DNA of 36,363 nucleotides from Rickettsiales bacterium (GCA_016735445.1 JAERRN010000015.1:1-36363), one strand, 5' to 3'. Counted from the stretch's first letter, positions 17,369-27,958 are shown. Numbers and translations are program-made. Notes: generated by a model from the sequence alone, not told the origin.

Positions 17369-19771
17369 CTACTTTATAACTTTTGCTTTCTTAACTACGC
17401 TACCTTTTCTGCCCTTAGTAGCGGTGGTTAGTTTTTTTGTGCTTTTTTTGGCAATACCGGTGCTAACAGAACGGCTTTTCATTCTCTTTTCCTTTTTTGT
17501 TATTAGATCAATACTTTCTGCTAGAGTAATTAGCTGTATTTGTTCCGTTTTAATAGAAACATAAACACCGCTATGTTCAATATAGGGACCAAACTTACCA
17601 ACACCAACATTTACCTTTTTACCATTATCAGGATGTAGTCCTATTGCTTTTGGCAAAGAGCCATACAATATCATTGTCTCCTCATTAATGTCACTAATCT
17701 CTTTCGGAATTGCCTTATTGCGCTTATCGTCACCTCTAACTACCTCTAAATAACGACCGTACGGACCTTTTTTAAGGGTAATAGTCGCGCCATCGTGCGT
17801 GATAGAGTTATCAAGAGGCTCAGGTGACTCATCAAGTGGATACCCTTCTTCTTGTTCGCTTAATCTAACAGTATTGCTGCAATCTGGATACTCAGAGCAA
17901 CGTAAGTAAGGGCCAAACTTACCAATATTAACCATCATTTTCCCTACTTTGCACTTGCTACATTCGTTATCAAAAGATCCGTTATTGTTCAAATGAAACA
18001 AATAACCTTTCAGTTCTTCTGTTAACTCTTTAGACGTGTCATGATAATCTAGTAACATACATTTGTCCATACACTTTTTAAATGGATCCCAAAATTCTCG
18101 TAACACATCTGCTCTACTAGATTCCCCACTAGAAATATTGTCTAAACTCTGCTCCAAAGAAGCGGTAAAATCATACTCAACATACTTTTTTGCAAAACAC
18201 TTTAAAAACGAACTAACCACCATCCCTCGCATGGATGCGTAAAATTGTTTTTTTGACAACACAACGTAACCTCTATCTTGTACAATGGACACAACAGAGC
18301 TATAAGTAGAAGGACGACCAATTCCTAATTCTTCCATTTTTTTTATTAACGATGCATCGTTAAAACGCGGTGGCGGAAGGGTAAAATGCTGACAAGGGAG
18401 AACATTTACAATATCAACCTCTTGATCTTTTTTCCAGTCTGGTAAGGAGAATATATTAACATTGTTATCATCTTCTTCTGTTGCGTTTTTGTAGACCTGC
18501 AAAAAACCCGCAAACTTTATAACTGTTTGCGACATTGTAGCAATAGTTTTTGTAGAAGATATACGAAACTCTATTCCTTTTGTTGTTTTAACCGCTGGCA
18601 CCATCTGGCACGCAACCGCCCTACGCCATATCATCGTATAAAGTTTTAACTCGTCAGTATCAAGATATTTAGCTGCAACATCTGGTGTAATAGACACATC
18701 GGTTGGTCTAATTGCCTCATGCGCCTCTTGGGCATTTTTAATCTTTGTCTTAAAAACATTTGGCTTAGACGGCACAAAATTGCTGCCAAAAACTTTTGCA
18801 ATATAGCCGGTAATATCCTTTATAGCATCGTTAGACAACCCAAGACCGTCTGTTCTCATGTAAGTTATTAAACCAATTCTTTCGTTGTTCATGTCTATAC
18901 CTTCGTATAAAGTTTGCGCAACACGCATTGTTTTTTTACTAGCAAAAGAGTAACTCTGAAAAGCAGCCTGCTGTAAAGTAGAAGTCATAAAAGGAGGATA
19001 AGGATTTTGTTTAAAATCTTTTTCGCTAATATTTGAAATTACACACTTGCCAACCTCTATAATAGCAGATTTTACACGATTAGCTTCTTTTTGATCACTT
19101 GGGTATTCTTTGTTAATTTTTTTTCTATTATGTTCAATAACTTTTGCTAAACAAGGCGCTTTTTCATCCTTCGAGAATTCTATATCAATACTCCAATACT
19201 CTTTTGGATTAAATTGTTTTATTTCCTTTTCTCTTTCAGCAATTAACCGTAACGCAACAGATTGCACCCTGCCAGCAGACCGACTGCCTGGCAATTTACG
19301 CCACAGCACAGGTGAAAGGTTAAAACCAACTAGATAATCCAAAGACAACCTAGCCTTTTGTGCGTCTACTAAATGTAAGTCAATCGTTCTTGGGTTTAAA
19401 ATCGCATTTTTTACAGCAGATGGAGTTATCTCTGTAAAAGAAACCCTAAAAACGTTACTAGATGTAATTGCTTTTTTTTCTTTTAATATCTCAGCTATGT
19501 TCCAAGAAATCGCCTCCCCTTCTCTGTCTGGATCGGTAGCTAGCAAAACCTGTTCGCTTGCTTTTGCGGCTTTCACAATTTCATTAATATGCCTTACACT
19601 ATTCGCTTTGATTTGATATTTCATTTCAAAGTTGTTATCTGTGTCAATAGAGCCATTCTTGGACGGTAAATCACGGACGTGACCAAAAGAAGCAAGTATT
19701 TTATAATCCTTACCAAGGTATTTACCAATCGTTTTAACCTTAGTAGGCGATTCAACAATAAGTAATTTCAT
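17369..19771 (-). CDS. topA: DNA topoisomerase I
   Basis: KLLIVESPTKVKTIGKYLG, LATDPDREGEAISWN, RVQSVALRLI, LITYMRTDG, CSKCKVGKM...YLRCSEYPDCSNT zinc motif. Confidence 0.97.
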   Translation of the reverse strand: MKLLIVESPTKVKTIGKYLGKDYKILASFGHVRDLPSKNGSIDTDNNFEMKYQIKANSVRHINEIVKAAKASEQVLLATDPDREGEAISWNIAEILKEKKAITSSNVFRVSFTEITPSAVKNAILNPRTIDLHLVDAQKARLSLDYLVGFNLSPVLWRKLPGSRSAGRVQSVALRLIAEREKEIKQFNPKEYWSIDIEFSKDEKAPCLAKVIEHNRKKINKEYPSDQKEANRVKSAIIEVGKCVISNISEKDFKQNPYPPFMTSTLQQAAFQSYSFASKKTMRVAQTLYEGIDMNNERIGLITYMRTDGLGLSNDAIKDITGYIAKVFGSNFVPSKPNVFKTKIKNAQEAHEAIRPTDVSITPDVAAKYLDTDELKLYTMIWRRAVACQMVPAVKTTKGIEFRISSTKTIATMSQTVIKFAGFLQVYKNATEEDDNNVNIFSLPDWKKDQEVDIVNVLPCQHFTLPPPRFNDASLIKKMEELGIGRPSTYSSVVSIVQDRGYVVLSKKQFYASMRGMVVSSFLKCFAKKYVEYDFTASLEQSLDNISSGESSRADVLREFWDPFKKCMDKCMLLDYHDTSKELTEELKGYLFHLNNNGSFDNECSKCKVGKMMVNIGKFGPYLRCSEYPDCSNTVRLSEQEEGYPLDESPEPLDNSITHDGATITLKKGPYGRYLEVVRGDDKRNKAIPKEISDINEETMILYGSLPKAIGLHPDNGKKVNVGVGKFGPYIEHSGVYVSIKTEQIQLITLAESIDLITKKEKRMKSRSVSTGIAKKSTKKLTTATKGRKGSVVKKAKVIK

Positions 19772-20166
19772 TTAAACAAAAAATAAATTAACATTACACA
19801 CAACATAGCAAAGGTGGCACGCGATAGGTGTAAAATATCATCATTACCATCGTCAATAACGCCACGTAAAAACAATAGTAAATAAACACAGTAAAATATA
19901 AACAAAATAAAACAAAATTCAAGAAGCTACAAAAAATGTAACTAAATAATAAAGCGTGTAACTTATGCCTGTTTTACAATTATTTACAAAAATAACTTTA
20001 TTTATATACCATCATTTATTAACATAAATTTTTAACAACAAAAAGAAACTAAAACAACAAAAATATTGCATATTAACAATTACCATTAACGATTTAACTA
20101 ATGTTAAGTTTGATTAATGCTATATTTTTAATACATTATTGCATTTGGTTTGAATTTTAATTCGAT

Positions 20167-21075
20167 ATGAAAAAAGAAAAAAATAGTAAAAAAAAAGATC
20201 CCACAAAAACCACACTAGGTGACAAAAATGCAAGCTTATTTGCAACAACAGAAAAAGAGATCTTACAATACTGGAGAAAAAATAAAATCTTCCAGAAATC
20301 AATGGAAATAGAAACAAATAAAATAGGTAAAAACCAGTATATTTTTTACGACGGACCGCCATTTGCAAACGGTTTACCGCATTATGGGCATTTATTAACT
20401 GGATTCGCAAAAGACTTATTTGGCAGATATCATACTATGCTTGGTCAAAAAACTGAAAGGCGTTTTGGTTGGGATTGTCATGGTCTACCTGCGGAAATGG
20501 GGGTAGAAAAAGAACTTGGAATTGGCGGCAGAGTTGCAATTAAAAAGTACTCTATAGAAAAATTTAACACTTGTTGTCGCAAGTCTGTACTTAAGTACAC
20601 CAATGAATGGGAGGAATATGTCTATAAACAAGCTAGATGGGCAAACTTTGAGAATAATTATAAAACCATGGATTTATCATATATGGAATCTACAATATGG
20701 GCGTTTAAAACGCTATATAACAAAGGTTTGCTTTACGAAGACTACAAAGTAATGCCGTATTCTTGGAAATGCCAAACTCCTTTATCAAACTTTGAAACAC
20801 ACCTAGACAACAGCTATAGACAAAAAAAAAGTAAATCTGTATACGTAAAGTTACGTATTAAAAACCCGAACGAAGCGTTAACTAAAAATTGGCCAAATGT
20901 TAAAAACTTTTTTGCCGTAATATGGACAACAACACCTTGGACGTTACCATCAAACCTTGCCTTAGCCGTTAACTCGGATATAGAATATACAGTTATCGAA
21001 AAAGACGGAGCCGGATATATTGTTGCAAAAGAGTTGTCACAAAAACTAATAGAAGTTATGCCAACCTTGGCGTAA
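20167..21075 (+). pseudogene. ileS: Isoleucyl-tRNA synthetase N-terminal fragment (302 aa of a ~1000-aa protein)
   Basis: YDGPPFANGLPHYGHLLTGFAKDLFGRY, RRFGWDCHGLPAEMGVEKELGI, IWTTTPWTLPSNLALAVN; stops early in the editing domain, no KMSKS region before the next gene. Confidence 0.85.
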
Positions 21076-21228
21076 AAGTCTAAAATACGACAATAGAGCC
21101 ATAAAATACACACAATGCGGGTGCTTTTTATTTAATCTACTTATCTGCTAAACGGATAACTTAAAAAAAGAAGTTGGTAAATTTAAGATATAATCCAAAA
21201 ACTATTGATTATTTAATTACAAATAAAC

Positions 21229-22113
21229 ATGTTTTTATTAATTTCATCATCTAACACGGAGTTTATTGGCTGCGCATTAATGCGAGACAATAAACTAGTT
21301 GATGCCATTACAATACAAAATTGCCAAAACACAATGGAGATATTCCCACAAAACATTAAGGATATCTTGAAAAGGAATCAGCTAAATATTAAAGATATTA
21401 AAACAATCTTTCTCGACATAGGGCCGGGCAGCTTTACAGGAATACGGTCAGGAGTTAGTTATGTAGCTGGCCTGACCGCATTGGGAAATATAAAAGTTAA
21501 AACTATAAGCGGTTTTGACATTATGAGTTCAAATTTTGCATATGATATGTGCGAACAAAATAAAGAGTTTCATACAGATAAACTAATAAATTGCAAAACA
21601 GATGATTTTAGTAAATATTGTAACCAATCAATAATAGAAAAAATACCCACTAAACAACAAGAAATTAATAAAAAAATAGAGTTATCTCTTATGTTGATAC
21701 CAAGAAGTAAAAATAAAGTGTATGTGCAATTTGTAGAAAAGAGTAATGGTAAAATAATACACCAACAAACATCTGATAATAACTTACAAATATTTAGTAA
21801 TAAAAATAATATTGTTTATTCGCAAACAAAAGCCCTATCTGCAAAGCTACACAGCCCGCAAAATACAGCACTAAACAACAAATTAGAGCCAAATAGGCTA
21901 TGCCAAAGCATAAAAATAAATAACTTTTTTACACCTATTAGCGTTATGTCGCTAGCAAAAACAGTAACTATACTGCAAAACCAAACAATAAAAACCCTAC
22001 TAACGCCGCCAAATCAAATATTTCAAAAAGGGCTAGTAACGCAAAAAGGTATCATAAAGCCATTTTACTTAAAGCAACCAAACGGGACAGATATTGAAGA
22101 TGAAAAATATTAA
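21229..22113 (+). CDS. tsaB: tRNA threonylcarbamoyladenosine biosynthesis protein TsaB
   Basis: FLDIGPGSFTGIRSGVSYVAGLTALGNIKVKTISGFDIM; long variable C-terminal part. Confidence 0.85.
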   Translation: MFLLISSSNTEFIGCALMRDNKLVDAITIQNCQNTMEIFPQNIKDILKRNQLNIKDIKTIFLDIGPGSFTGIRSGVSYVAGLTALGNIKVKTISGFDIMSSNFAYDMCEQNKEFHTDKLINCKTDDFSKYCNQSIIEKIPTKQQEINKKIELSLMLIPRSKNKVYVQFVEKSNGKIIHQQTSDNNLQIFSNKNNIVYSQTKALSAKLHSPQNTALNNKLEPNRLCQSIKINNFFTPISVMSLAKTVTILQNQTIKTLLTPPNQIFQKGLVTQKGIIKPFYLKQPNGTDIEDEKY

Positions 22114-22221
22114 CGCACCGCCAATGTGTGGCAATATAATGTATAATAAAATAGATCACATAAAGTATTAAAACAATACAAACCTCTAACCATAAACCTA
22201 TAAACAGCAAAGTAATTTATG

Positions 22222-23745
22222 TTATATATATTTAAATAAAGCAGACTCATTATGCGGCGTAATTTTTTTCATACCGCCCATATACGGAATTAAAACATCT
22301 GGTATTGTTATAGAATTATCGCTATTTTGGTAATTTTCCATAATTGCAATTAAAACCCTACCAATAGCAACGCCAGAACCATTTAAAGAGTAAGCGTATC
22401 TTTTTTTCTTTCCAGAACGAATTTTTATTTCGCACCTTCTTGTTTGAAAATCACCAGTATTAGAGCAACTTGAAATTTCTCTATAACGCTTCTGCGCAGG
22501 CAACCAAACCTCGATATCGTAAGTTTTTTTACTCGCAAAACCAATGTCACCACTGCACAACAACATAACACGGTAATGTAAGCCAAGAGCTTGCAAAACA
22601 GCCTCTGCAGAAGTTAATATTTTACTATGCTCTTTTTCGCTATTTTCTGGACTACAAATGGTAACAAGCTCAACCTTCCCAAATTGTTTTTGACGCATAA
22701 TGCCCTTTACATCTTTACCGCCCGCGCCAGCCTCTTTTCTAAAACACTCAGAATAACCAACAAACCTAATTGGTAAATCTTCTTCCTCTATTATAGATTT
22801 GGATAAAATGTTAACTAGCGGGACTTCGCCAGTTGGAGAAAGAAATAAATCTTTAACCATATCTAACCCGTTAATATATGCATTCTCAGTATTATCCGCT
22901 AATTTACTGTCCTTTTCGTTTTTACACTTATCTAACCCTTGGTTAACATTAGAAATATGAAATAAATCGCTAGAAAAATTAAAACTCGATAACTGACCAG
23001 TACAGTATAAAGAATTAGGTCGAATTAAAGTTGGAAATAAAACCTCTGTAAAATTATGTTTATTAGTATGCAGATCTAACATAAAAGTAGCTAAAGCACG
23101 ATGTAAACGAGCTAAACCAGAAAACATAAAGCTTGTTCTTGTTCCACATATCTTTGACCCAAGATCAAAATTGAGCATTTTTATATCACAACCAAGGTCA
23201 TAATGCTCCTTCGGCAAAAAGTTAAACTCTTTCTTTTTTCCAAATTGCAAAACTTCAACATTGTCATCCTCGCTACAACCAATCGGGACAGAGTCATCAA
23301 TAATATTTGGCAGGCTGCTCAATTCTTGTTTTAAATCAGCCAATATAACCCTCAACGTTTCTTCCATTTTAAAAACAGCAATGCCAGCAGAAATACTGTT
23401 TTCTTTTAATTTTTTTATAACGTCACTCAGGCTATCCTTTTCGCTACGCTTGGCAATGGCAATTTCTTCAGAAAAACGATTAACATCACGCCTAGCAGAT
23501 TCAAGCTGTTGCAAAATATTCCGCCTTGCTAAATCTAAAGTTATTATGTATTCAATGCAAAAAGGTTTTTCTTCGCAGTTATCAATGCAAAGGTCGCAGG
23601 TGTTTTGCTCAATCTGGTAAAAATTACCTTCATTAGTAACAACTTTTTTGCTATATTCTGCTAATGATACCAATTTTACATTTCTTGCTAGTATGTTCTT
23701 TTTAAATTCGTCCCTATTATTTATAATATAATTTATACTTATCAT
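22222..23745 (-). CDS. serS: Seryl-tRNA synthetase with N-terminal Cys-rich insertion
   Basis: SPTGEVPLVNI, FRKEAGAGGKDVKGIMRQKQFGKVEL, YREISSCSNTGDFQTRRCEIK, SLNGSGVAIGRVLIAIMENYQ; start at the internal ATG (MISINYIINNRDEFKKN). Confidence 0.95.
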   Translation of the reverse strand: MISINYIINNRDEFKKNILARNVKLVSLAEYSKKVVTNEGNFYQIEQNTCDLCIDNCEEKPFCIEYIITLDLARRNILQQLESARRDVNRFSEEIAIAKRSEKDSLSDVIKKLKENSISAGIAVFKMEETLRVILADLKQELSSLPNIIDDSVPIGCSEDDNVEVLQFGKKKEFNFLPKEHYDLGCDIKMLNFDLGSKICGTRTSFMFSGLARLHRALATFMLDLHTNKHNFTEVLFPTLIRPNSLYCTGQLSSFNFSSDLFHISNVNQGLDKCKNEKDSKLADNTENAYINGLDMVKDLFLSPTGEVPLVNILSKSIIEEEDLPIRFVGYSECFRKEAGAGGKDVKGIMRQKQFGKVELVTICSPENSEKEHSKILTSAEAVLQALGLHYRVMLLCSGDIGFASKKTYDIEVWLPAQKRYREISSCSNTGDFQTRRCEIKIRSGKKKRYAYSLNGSGVAIGRVLIAIMENYQNSDNSITIPDVLIPYMGGMKKITPHNESALFKYI

Positions 23746-23885
23746 GCAAATAAATCTAAGTTTTTTCTGTAAAACTAACAAAATGTAAATTAGTTGTTGC
23801 CATTTATTACTGTTTATAAATGAATATATTTACTGTAATATCAAGTATTTTATTTACGTTATGTATGCAATGTAAATAAAATATA

Positions 23886-23937
23886 TATTGTGGCAAAATA
23901 TAAGTTGTGGCACAATATAAATTTGGCAACATTGCAA
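23886..23937. repeat. Short tandem repeats with TTGTGGCA core between serS and infA
   Basis: TTGTGGCAAAATATAAG then TTGTGGCACAATATAAA then TTTGGCAACA; coordinates approximate to a few nt. Confidence 0.6.
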
Positions 23938-24002
23938 ATTAAGTATAAATATAAATATTATTAATATTGTAGTTGCGGTAAAATTAATTTATTCTATAAA
24001 GG

Positions 24003-24317
24003 GTGAAGCTTGAAAGTAAAAAAGATGACGTACTTACGCTAATTGGGACAGTGCTAGAACGTCTTCCAAATGCAAATTTTAGGGTTAAACTTGAAAACGA
24101 ACAAATAATAATTTGCCATACATCTGGCAAAATAAAACGTAATAAAATTAATATTGTCATAGGCGACCCAGTTGTGACAGAGATATCTGTTTACGATTTA
24201 TCTAAAGGCAGAATAATATTAAGAGGTCTCCCGCGAGAGCAACGAACAAGCGAATACGTAAATAACAACAGTAATAATAAGAATAATAAAAATAAAAGTA
24301 ACAAAACTCGTCGTTAA
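24003..24317 (+). CDS. infA: Translation initiation factor IF-1 with Asn/Lys-rich C-terminal tail
   Basis: GTVLERLPNANFRVKLENEQIIICHTSGKIKRNKINIVIGDPVVTEISVYDLSKGRIILR; tail NNNSNNKNNKNKSNKTRR. Confidence 0.92.
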   Translation: MKLESKKDDVLTLIGTVLERLPNANFRVKLENEQIIICHTSGKIKRNKINIVIGDPVVTEISVYDLSKGRIILRGLPREQRTSEYVNNNSNNKNNKNKSNKTRR

Positions 24318-24385
24318 TAAATAAATTGTTAGTTAATAAGCGGTTTATCTGCTATTTGTTATACATAAATAAAGGTCAAATTGGG

Positions 24386-25129
24386 ATGACTCAAGAACAA
24401 CCCCCCTTGTTAAATAACAGTAACAACATTACCTCCCCGTTGCATATAGCATTTATTATGGACGGTAATAGAAGGTATGCAAAAAAAAAAAACATAACAC
24501 AACAAGAGTCGTATACCGCTGGTATAGAAAATATGTGTAATATAGCAAAAGAATGCATTGCAATTGGCACACAGTACGTAACTTTTTTTGCCTTTTCAAT
24601 AGAAAACTGGCATAGAAGTAAAAAAAATATAAATGCAATTATGCTTACCGCAAATAAGTTATTAAATAATAAATACATTAATGACCTCATAAAGAACGGT
24701 GCAAAAATTTTATTTATTGGAAATAAATATTTATTTCCAAAAACAATACAACAACAAATGTTAGAAATTGAAAAAATATCTAAAGATGGTAAAAAAATAA
24801 TAATTCAAATCGCATCTAGTTATAGCGGCCGAAATGAAATAGTCCTAGCAATGCAAAAAATTGCACAAATGGTAAAAAATAATATTATTGATCCAAAAAA
24901 TATAGATGAAAATCTGATTTCAAATAATATATTTACCGTAGGAATACCAGACCCAGATTTGCTAATAAGAACAGGTGGAGAATTTAGAATTAGTAATTTT
25001 TTAATTTGGCAAATTAGTTATTGCGAATTGTTTTTTTCAGTTAAAATGTGGCCAGCGTTTAACAGAAAAGATCTACACGATGCTATAAACGAGTTTAATC
25101 TAAGAGAAAGAAGATATGGCAAATATTGA
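24386..25129 (+). CDS. uppS: Undecaprenyl diphosphate synthase (cis-prenyltransferase)
   Basis: LHIAFIMDGNRRYAKKKN, FFAFSIENWHRSK, SSYSGRNEIVLAMQ, PDPDLLIRTGGEFRISNFLIWQISYCELFF. Confidence 0.95.
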   Translation: MTQEQPPLLNNSNNITSPLHIAFIMDGNRRYAKKKNITQQESYTAGIENMCNIAKECIAIGTQYVTFFAFSIENWHRSKKNINAIMLTANKLLNNKYINDLIKNGAKILFIGNKYLFPKTIQQQMLEIEKISKDGKKIIIQIASSYSGRNEIVLAMQKIAQMVKNNIIDPKNIDENLISNNIFTVGIPDPDLLIRTGGEFRISNFLIWQISYCELFFSVKMWPAFNRKDLHDAINEFNLRERRYGKY

Positions 25130-25919
25130 AAAGAAGATAAAAAACATTGTTAAAATCGGCTCCGCAATGTGGAAATGTTATCTTAATAGCGCAAGTGCTG
25201 TGTATAAAAAACTTAAATCTCTAAAAGTAAGTATTTTTGACGAAAGTAGCGAGTTGGTTAAAAGGTCGATATCAGGTAGTCTAATTGTGTTTTTGTATTT
25301 TACCGTTATCACAATAGGGGGTGGCTTGTACAGCTTTGCTATACTAGTTGCTGCGCTAATTGCGTTTTACGAAACTGTAATTTTAATTACACACAATAGT
25401 AAATCGGTAATGTTTAAAGCGCATTTAAAAAATGGGTTAGTTGTTATTTTAATAACATTCAGCTCATTATTGTTAATCAGGTTTACACCACAAGGTGAAA
25501 GGGTAACATTATGGCTTTTTCTGGTAGTTATAAGCCTCGACACAGCCGCATATGCTATTGGTAAATCTTTTGGCAAAAAAGCAATATTGCCAAATATTAG
25601 CCCTAATAAAACCTTAGAAGGCGCTATAGGTGGCTCGATTGTAGCACTAATTATTTCTATGATAACTTATACAATTTTAAGCGGTTACAACAATAGCTTT
25701 TTTAAATTCTCCTATTTCATAATTGCAAGTATATTACTAATAATTGGAGCTCAAATTGGGGACATATTACAATCTATTGTTAAAAGGCATTTTAAGGTTA
25801 AAGATATGGGAAATGTTATACCAGGTCATGGCGGAGTTATGGACAGAATGGATAGTTTTGTTGTTGCCGCACCGCTAACTTTATTACTTATCACAATTGT
25901 AAACGGTCGTTTATTCTAG
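25116..25919 (+). CDS. cdsA: Phosphatidate cytidylyltransferase
   Basis: SLDTAAYAIGKSFGKKAILPNISPNKTLEGAIGG and KDMGNVIPGHGGVMDRMDSFVVAAP signature; overlaps uppS by 14 nt. Confidence 0.95.
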   Translation: MANIEKKIKNIVKIGSAMWKCYLNSASAVYKKLKSLKVSIFDESSELVKRSISGSLIVFLYFTVITIGGGLYSFAILVAALIAFYETVILITHNSKSVMFKAHLKNGLVVILITFSSLLLIRFTPQGERVTLWLFLVVISLDTAAYAIGKSFGKKAILPNISPNKTLEGAIGGSIVALIISMITYTILSGYNNSFFKFSYFIIASILLIIGAQIGDILQSIVKRHFKVKDMGNVIPGHGGVMDRMDSFVVAAPLTLLLITIVNGRLF

Positions 25920-26146
25920 TGTGTAAACGTTTACTTTATCGTCTACTATTATTTGTTGTTTACTTGTCGTTACTGGCGCTAGCGTAAACTGCATAGCAGG
26001 TTTTTATTTTTTAATTTGGTAACTTGTAACGTGCACAATAGCGAAGATGTAAGATATTAACACAATATCTATTTGTTATAAGTAATGTCCAATATATACT
26101 TACTGTACGTTTATAACCAATCTGCATATTGTACAATATATAATCT

Positions 26147-27958
26147 CTATACAGGAATCATATCGGTATATTTGGTGTCGTTATTCACAGGTCTATAGGT
26201 TATATAGTTTAACAAAAAAGTATTGTGATCAACATTAACTAAGCTGTGTTTAGTAAATTCGGGATTCACATTAGGAAAGTCATCCCTATAGTGGCTACCT
26301 CTGGACTCTTTTCTGTTAATTGCGCTAAAGCCAAGAGAAATTGCATTTAGCAACATGTTTTCTAACTCAAATAGTTCTACTAAATTTGTGTTCCATATCA
26401 AACCTCTATCAACAACATCTGCTTCTAAAAACTGCTTATGAATTTTTTGTATCTTATTTATACCCTCCTCCATAGAGCTTTGAGAGCGAAAAGGGCCAAA
26501 GTTATTTTGCATGCACGCTGTTAAACTTTTACGTAATAAAGCAACATCTTCAAAACCATCCGAGTACCTCTTTGTATCGAATTTGTTTAGTATCTTATCG
26601 CACTGCAAATTTAAATTCTCATTAGAAATTAACCGTTTAATTTGGGTAGTATCATTGCTATTGTTTTTAACAACATTATTATCAGTTAATAAAAAAGCAG
26701 CCCTACGTCCAGCTATAGAGCCAAAAACTACCAAATCTAATAAAGAATTGGATCCTAATCTATTTGCGCCATGCACAGATACACAGGCAGCCTCTCCAGC
26801 TGACATCAAGCCCTTTACAATATTTTGATGACCATCTAAAACCTCACAGTTAATATTTATAGGCACGCCACCCATTGTATAATGGGCTGCAGGAAAAACC
26901 GGAACATCGTCTTTTAACATATCTACCCCAGCAAAAAGAAGGGCGTTTTTATAAACAGATGGTAATTTGTTAATAAAAACATCGCTATCTATATGGCTAG
27001 CATGTAAGTTAATATATTTTCCGCTAGGTCCGCAACCATTTTTATCAAGTATTTCTTTTGCTATAGCGCGTGAAACAATATCTCTAGTGGATAAATCAGC
27101 ACGTAAAGGATCGTACTTCTTCATAAATCTATTACCGTGTTTGTTTGTTAAATAAGCACCCTCTGCCCTAACTGCTTCGGACAACAAGCACCCCGATGGG
27201 TATAGCGCCGTAGGGTGAAACTGAACAAATTCTTGATCTTGTAAAGATAGCCCTAACCTTGTAAGCATACCGCCAGCATCGCCAGTACACGCATACGATG
27301 CTGTGCAAGATTGATATATCCTTGCATAACCGCCAGTAGTTAATATTGTAACTGGCGCAACAAATAAAGCAAACTTACCACAATTTAAATCCCAAGCAAA
27401 ACAACCACCAATAGACTTATTGTCATCTTGAAAAAGTAAATCAAATACAAAGAATTCACTAAAAAAAGTAACTTTATAACGCAAACATTGCTGATATAAA
27501 GTATGTAAAATACCGTGGCCAGTTCTATCCGCAACTGCGCAAGTCCTGCTAGCAAAACCTCCTTTATCGTCATGTCGCATCATGCCGCCAAATTGCCGCT
27601 GATATATCTTTCCCTCACTGGTTCTAGAAAACGGAACCCCCATTTTTTCTAATTCTATAACAGAAGACGGAGCCTCTTTGCAAAGCAACTCAATTGCATT
27701 TTGGTCGCCCAAGCCACCAGCGCTTTTAACGGTGTCCATAAAATGCCATCTCCAGTCATCTTGATGAATGTTGGACAACGCAGCCGCTATGCCACCTTGT
27801 GCCGCAACTGTATTGCTTCTAATAGGAAATAATTTTCCAACGCAGGCAACTTTTAGTCCCTTTCTGGCAGCCTCAATAGATGCTCGTAAACCAGCGCCAC
27901 CTCCGCCAACTACAATTACGTCAAAATAGTGATTATCTATTTTATATTTACCAAACAT
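26147..27958 (-). CDS. sdhA: Succinate dehydrogenase flavoprotein subunit
   Basis: DVIVVGGGGAGLRASIEAARKG, RSNTVAAQGGIAAAL, ADRTGHGILHTLYQQ, GANRLGSNSLLDLVVFG, ESRGSHYRDDFP. Confidence 0.97.
   Translation of the reverse strand: MFGKYKIDNHYFDVIVVGGGGAGLRASIEAARKGLKVACVGKLFPIRSNTVAAQGGIAAALSNIHQDDWRWHFMDTVKSAGGLGDQNAIELLCKEAPSSVIELEKMGVPFSRTSEGKIYQRQFGGMMRHDDKGGFASRTCAVADRTGHGILHTLYQQCLRYKVTFFSEFFVFDLLFQDDNKSIGGCFAWDLNCGKFALFVAPVTILTTGGYARIYQSCTASYACTGDAGGMLTRLGLSLQDQEFVQFHPTALYPSGCLLSEAVRAEGAYLTNKHGNRFMKKYDPLRADLSTRDIVSRAIAKEILDKNGCGPSGKYINLHASHIDSDVFINKLPSVYKNALLFAGVDMLKDDVPVFPAAHYTMGGVPININCEVLDGHQNIVKGLMSAGEAACVSVHGANRLGSNSLLDLVVFGSIAGRRAAFLLTDNNVVKNNSNDTTQIKRLISNENLNLQCDKILNKFDTKRYSDGFEDVALLRKSLTACMQNNFGPFRSQSSMEEGINKIQKIHKQFLEADVVDRGLIWNTNLVELFELENMLLNAISLGFSAINRKESRGSHYRDDFPNVNPEFTKHSLVNVDHNTFLLNYITYRPVNNDTKYTDMIPV

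Noticed and set aside
20120-20410. Minus-strand hydrophobic ORF over the ileS start
   Set aside because: Antisense to clear IleRS motifs; composition artefact.
23910-23940. TGGCA...TTGC as a sigma-54 promoter
   Set aside because: Spacing between the GG and GC elements is too short for the -24/-12 consensus.
23880-23945. Tandem repeats as a CRISPR array
   Set aside because: Repeats are about 17 bp, directly adjacent, imperfect and without spacers; no cas genes in the window.
26511-26828. Plus-strand ORF inside sdhA, and similar ORFs inside gpmI, topA, serS and the 1816-aa gene
   Set aside because: All lie antisense to genes with strong protein motifs or very long ORFs; no independent motif.
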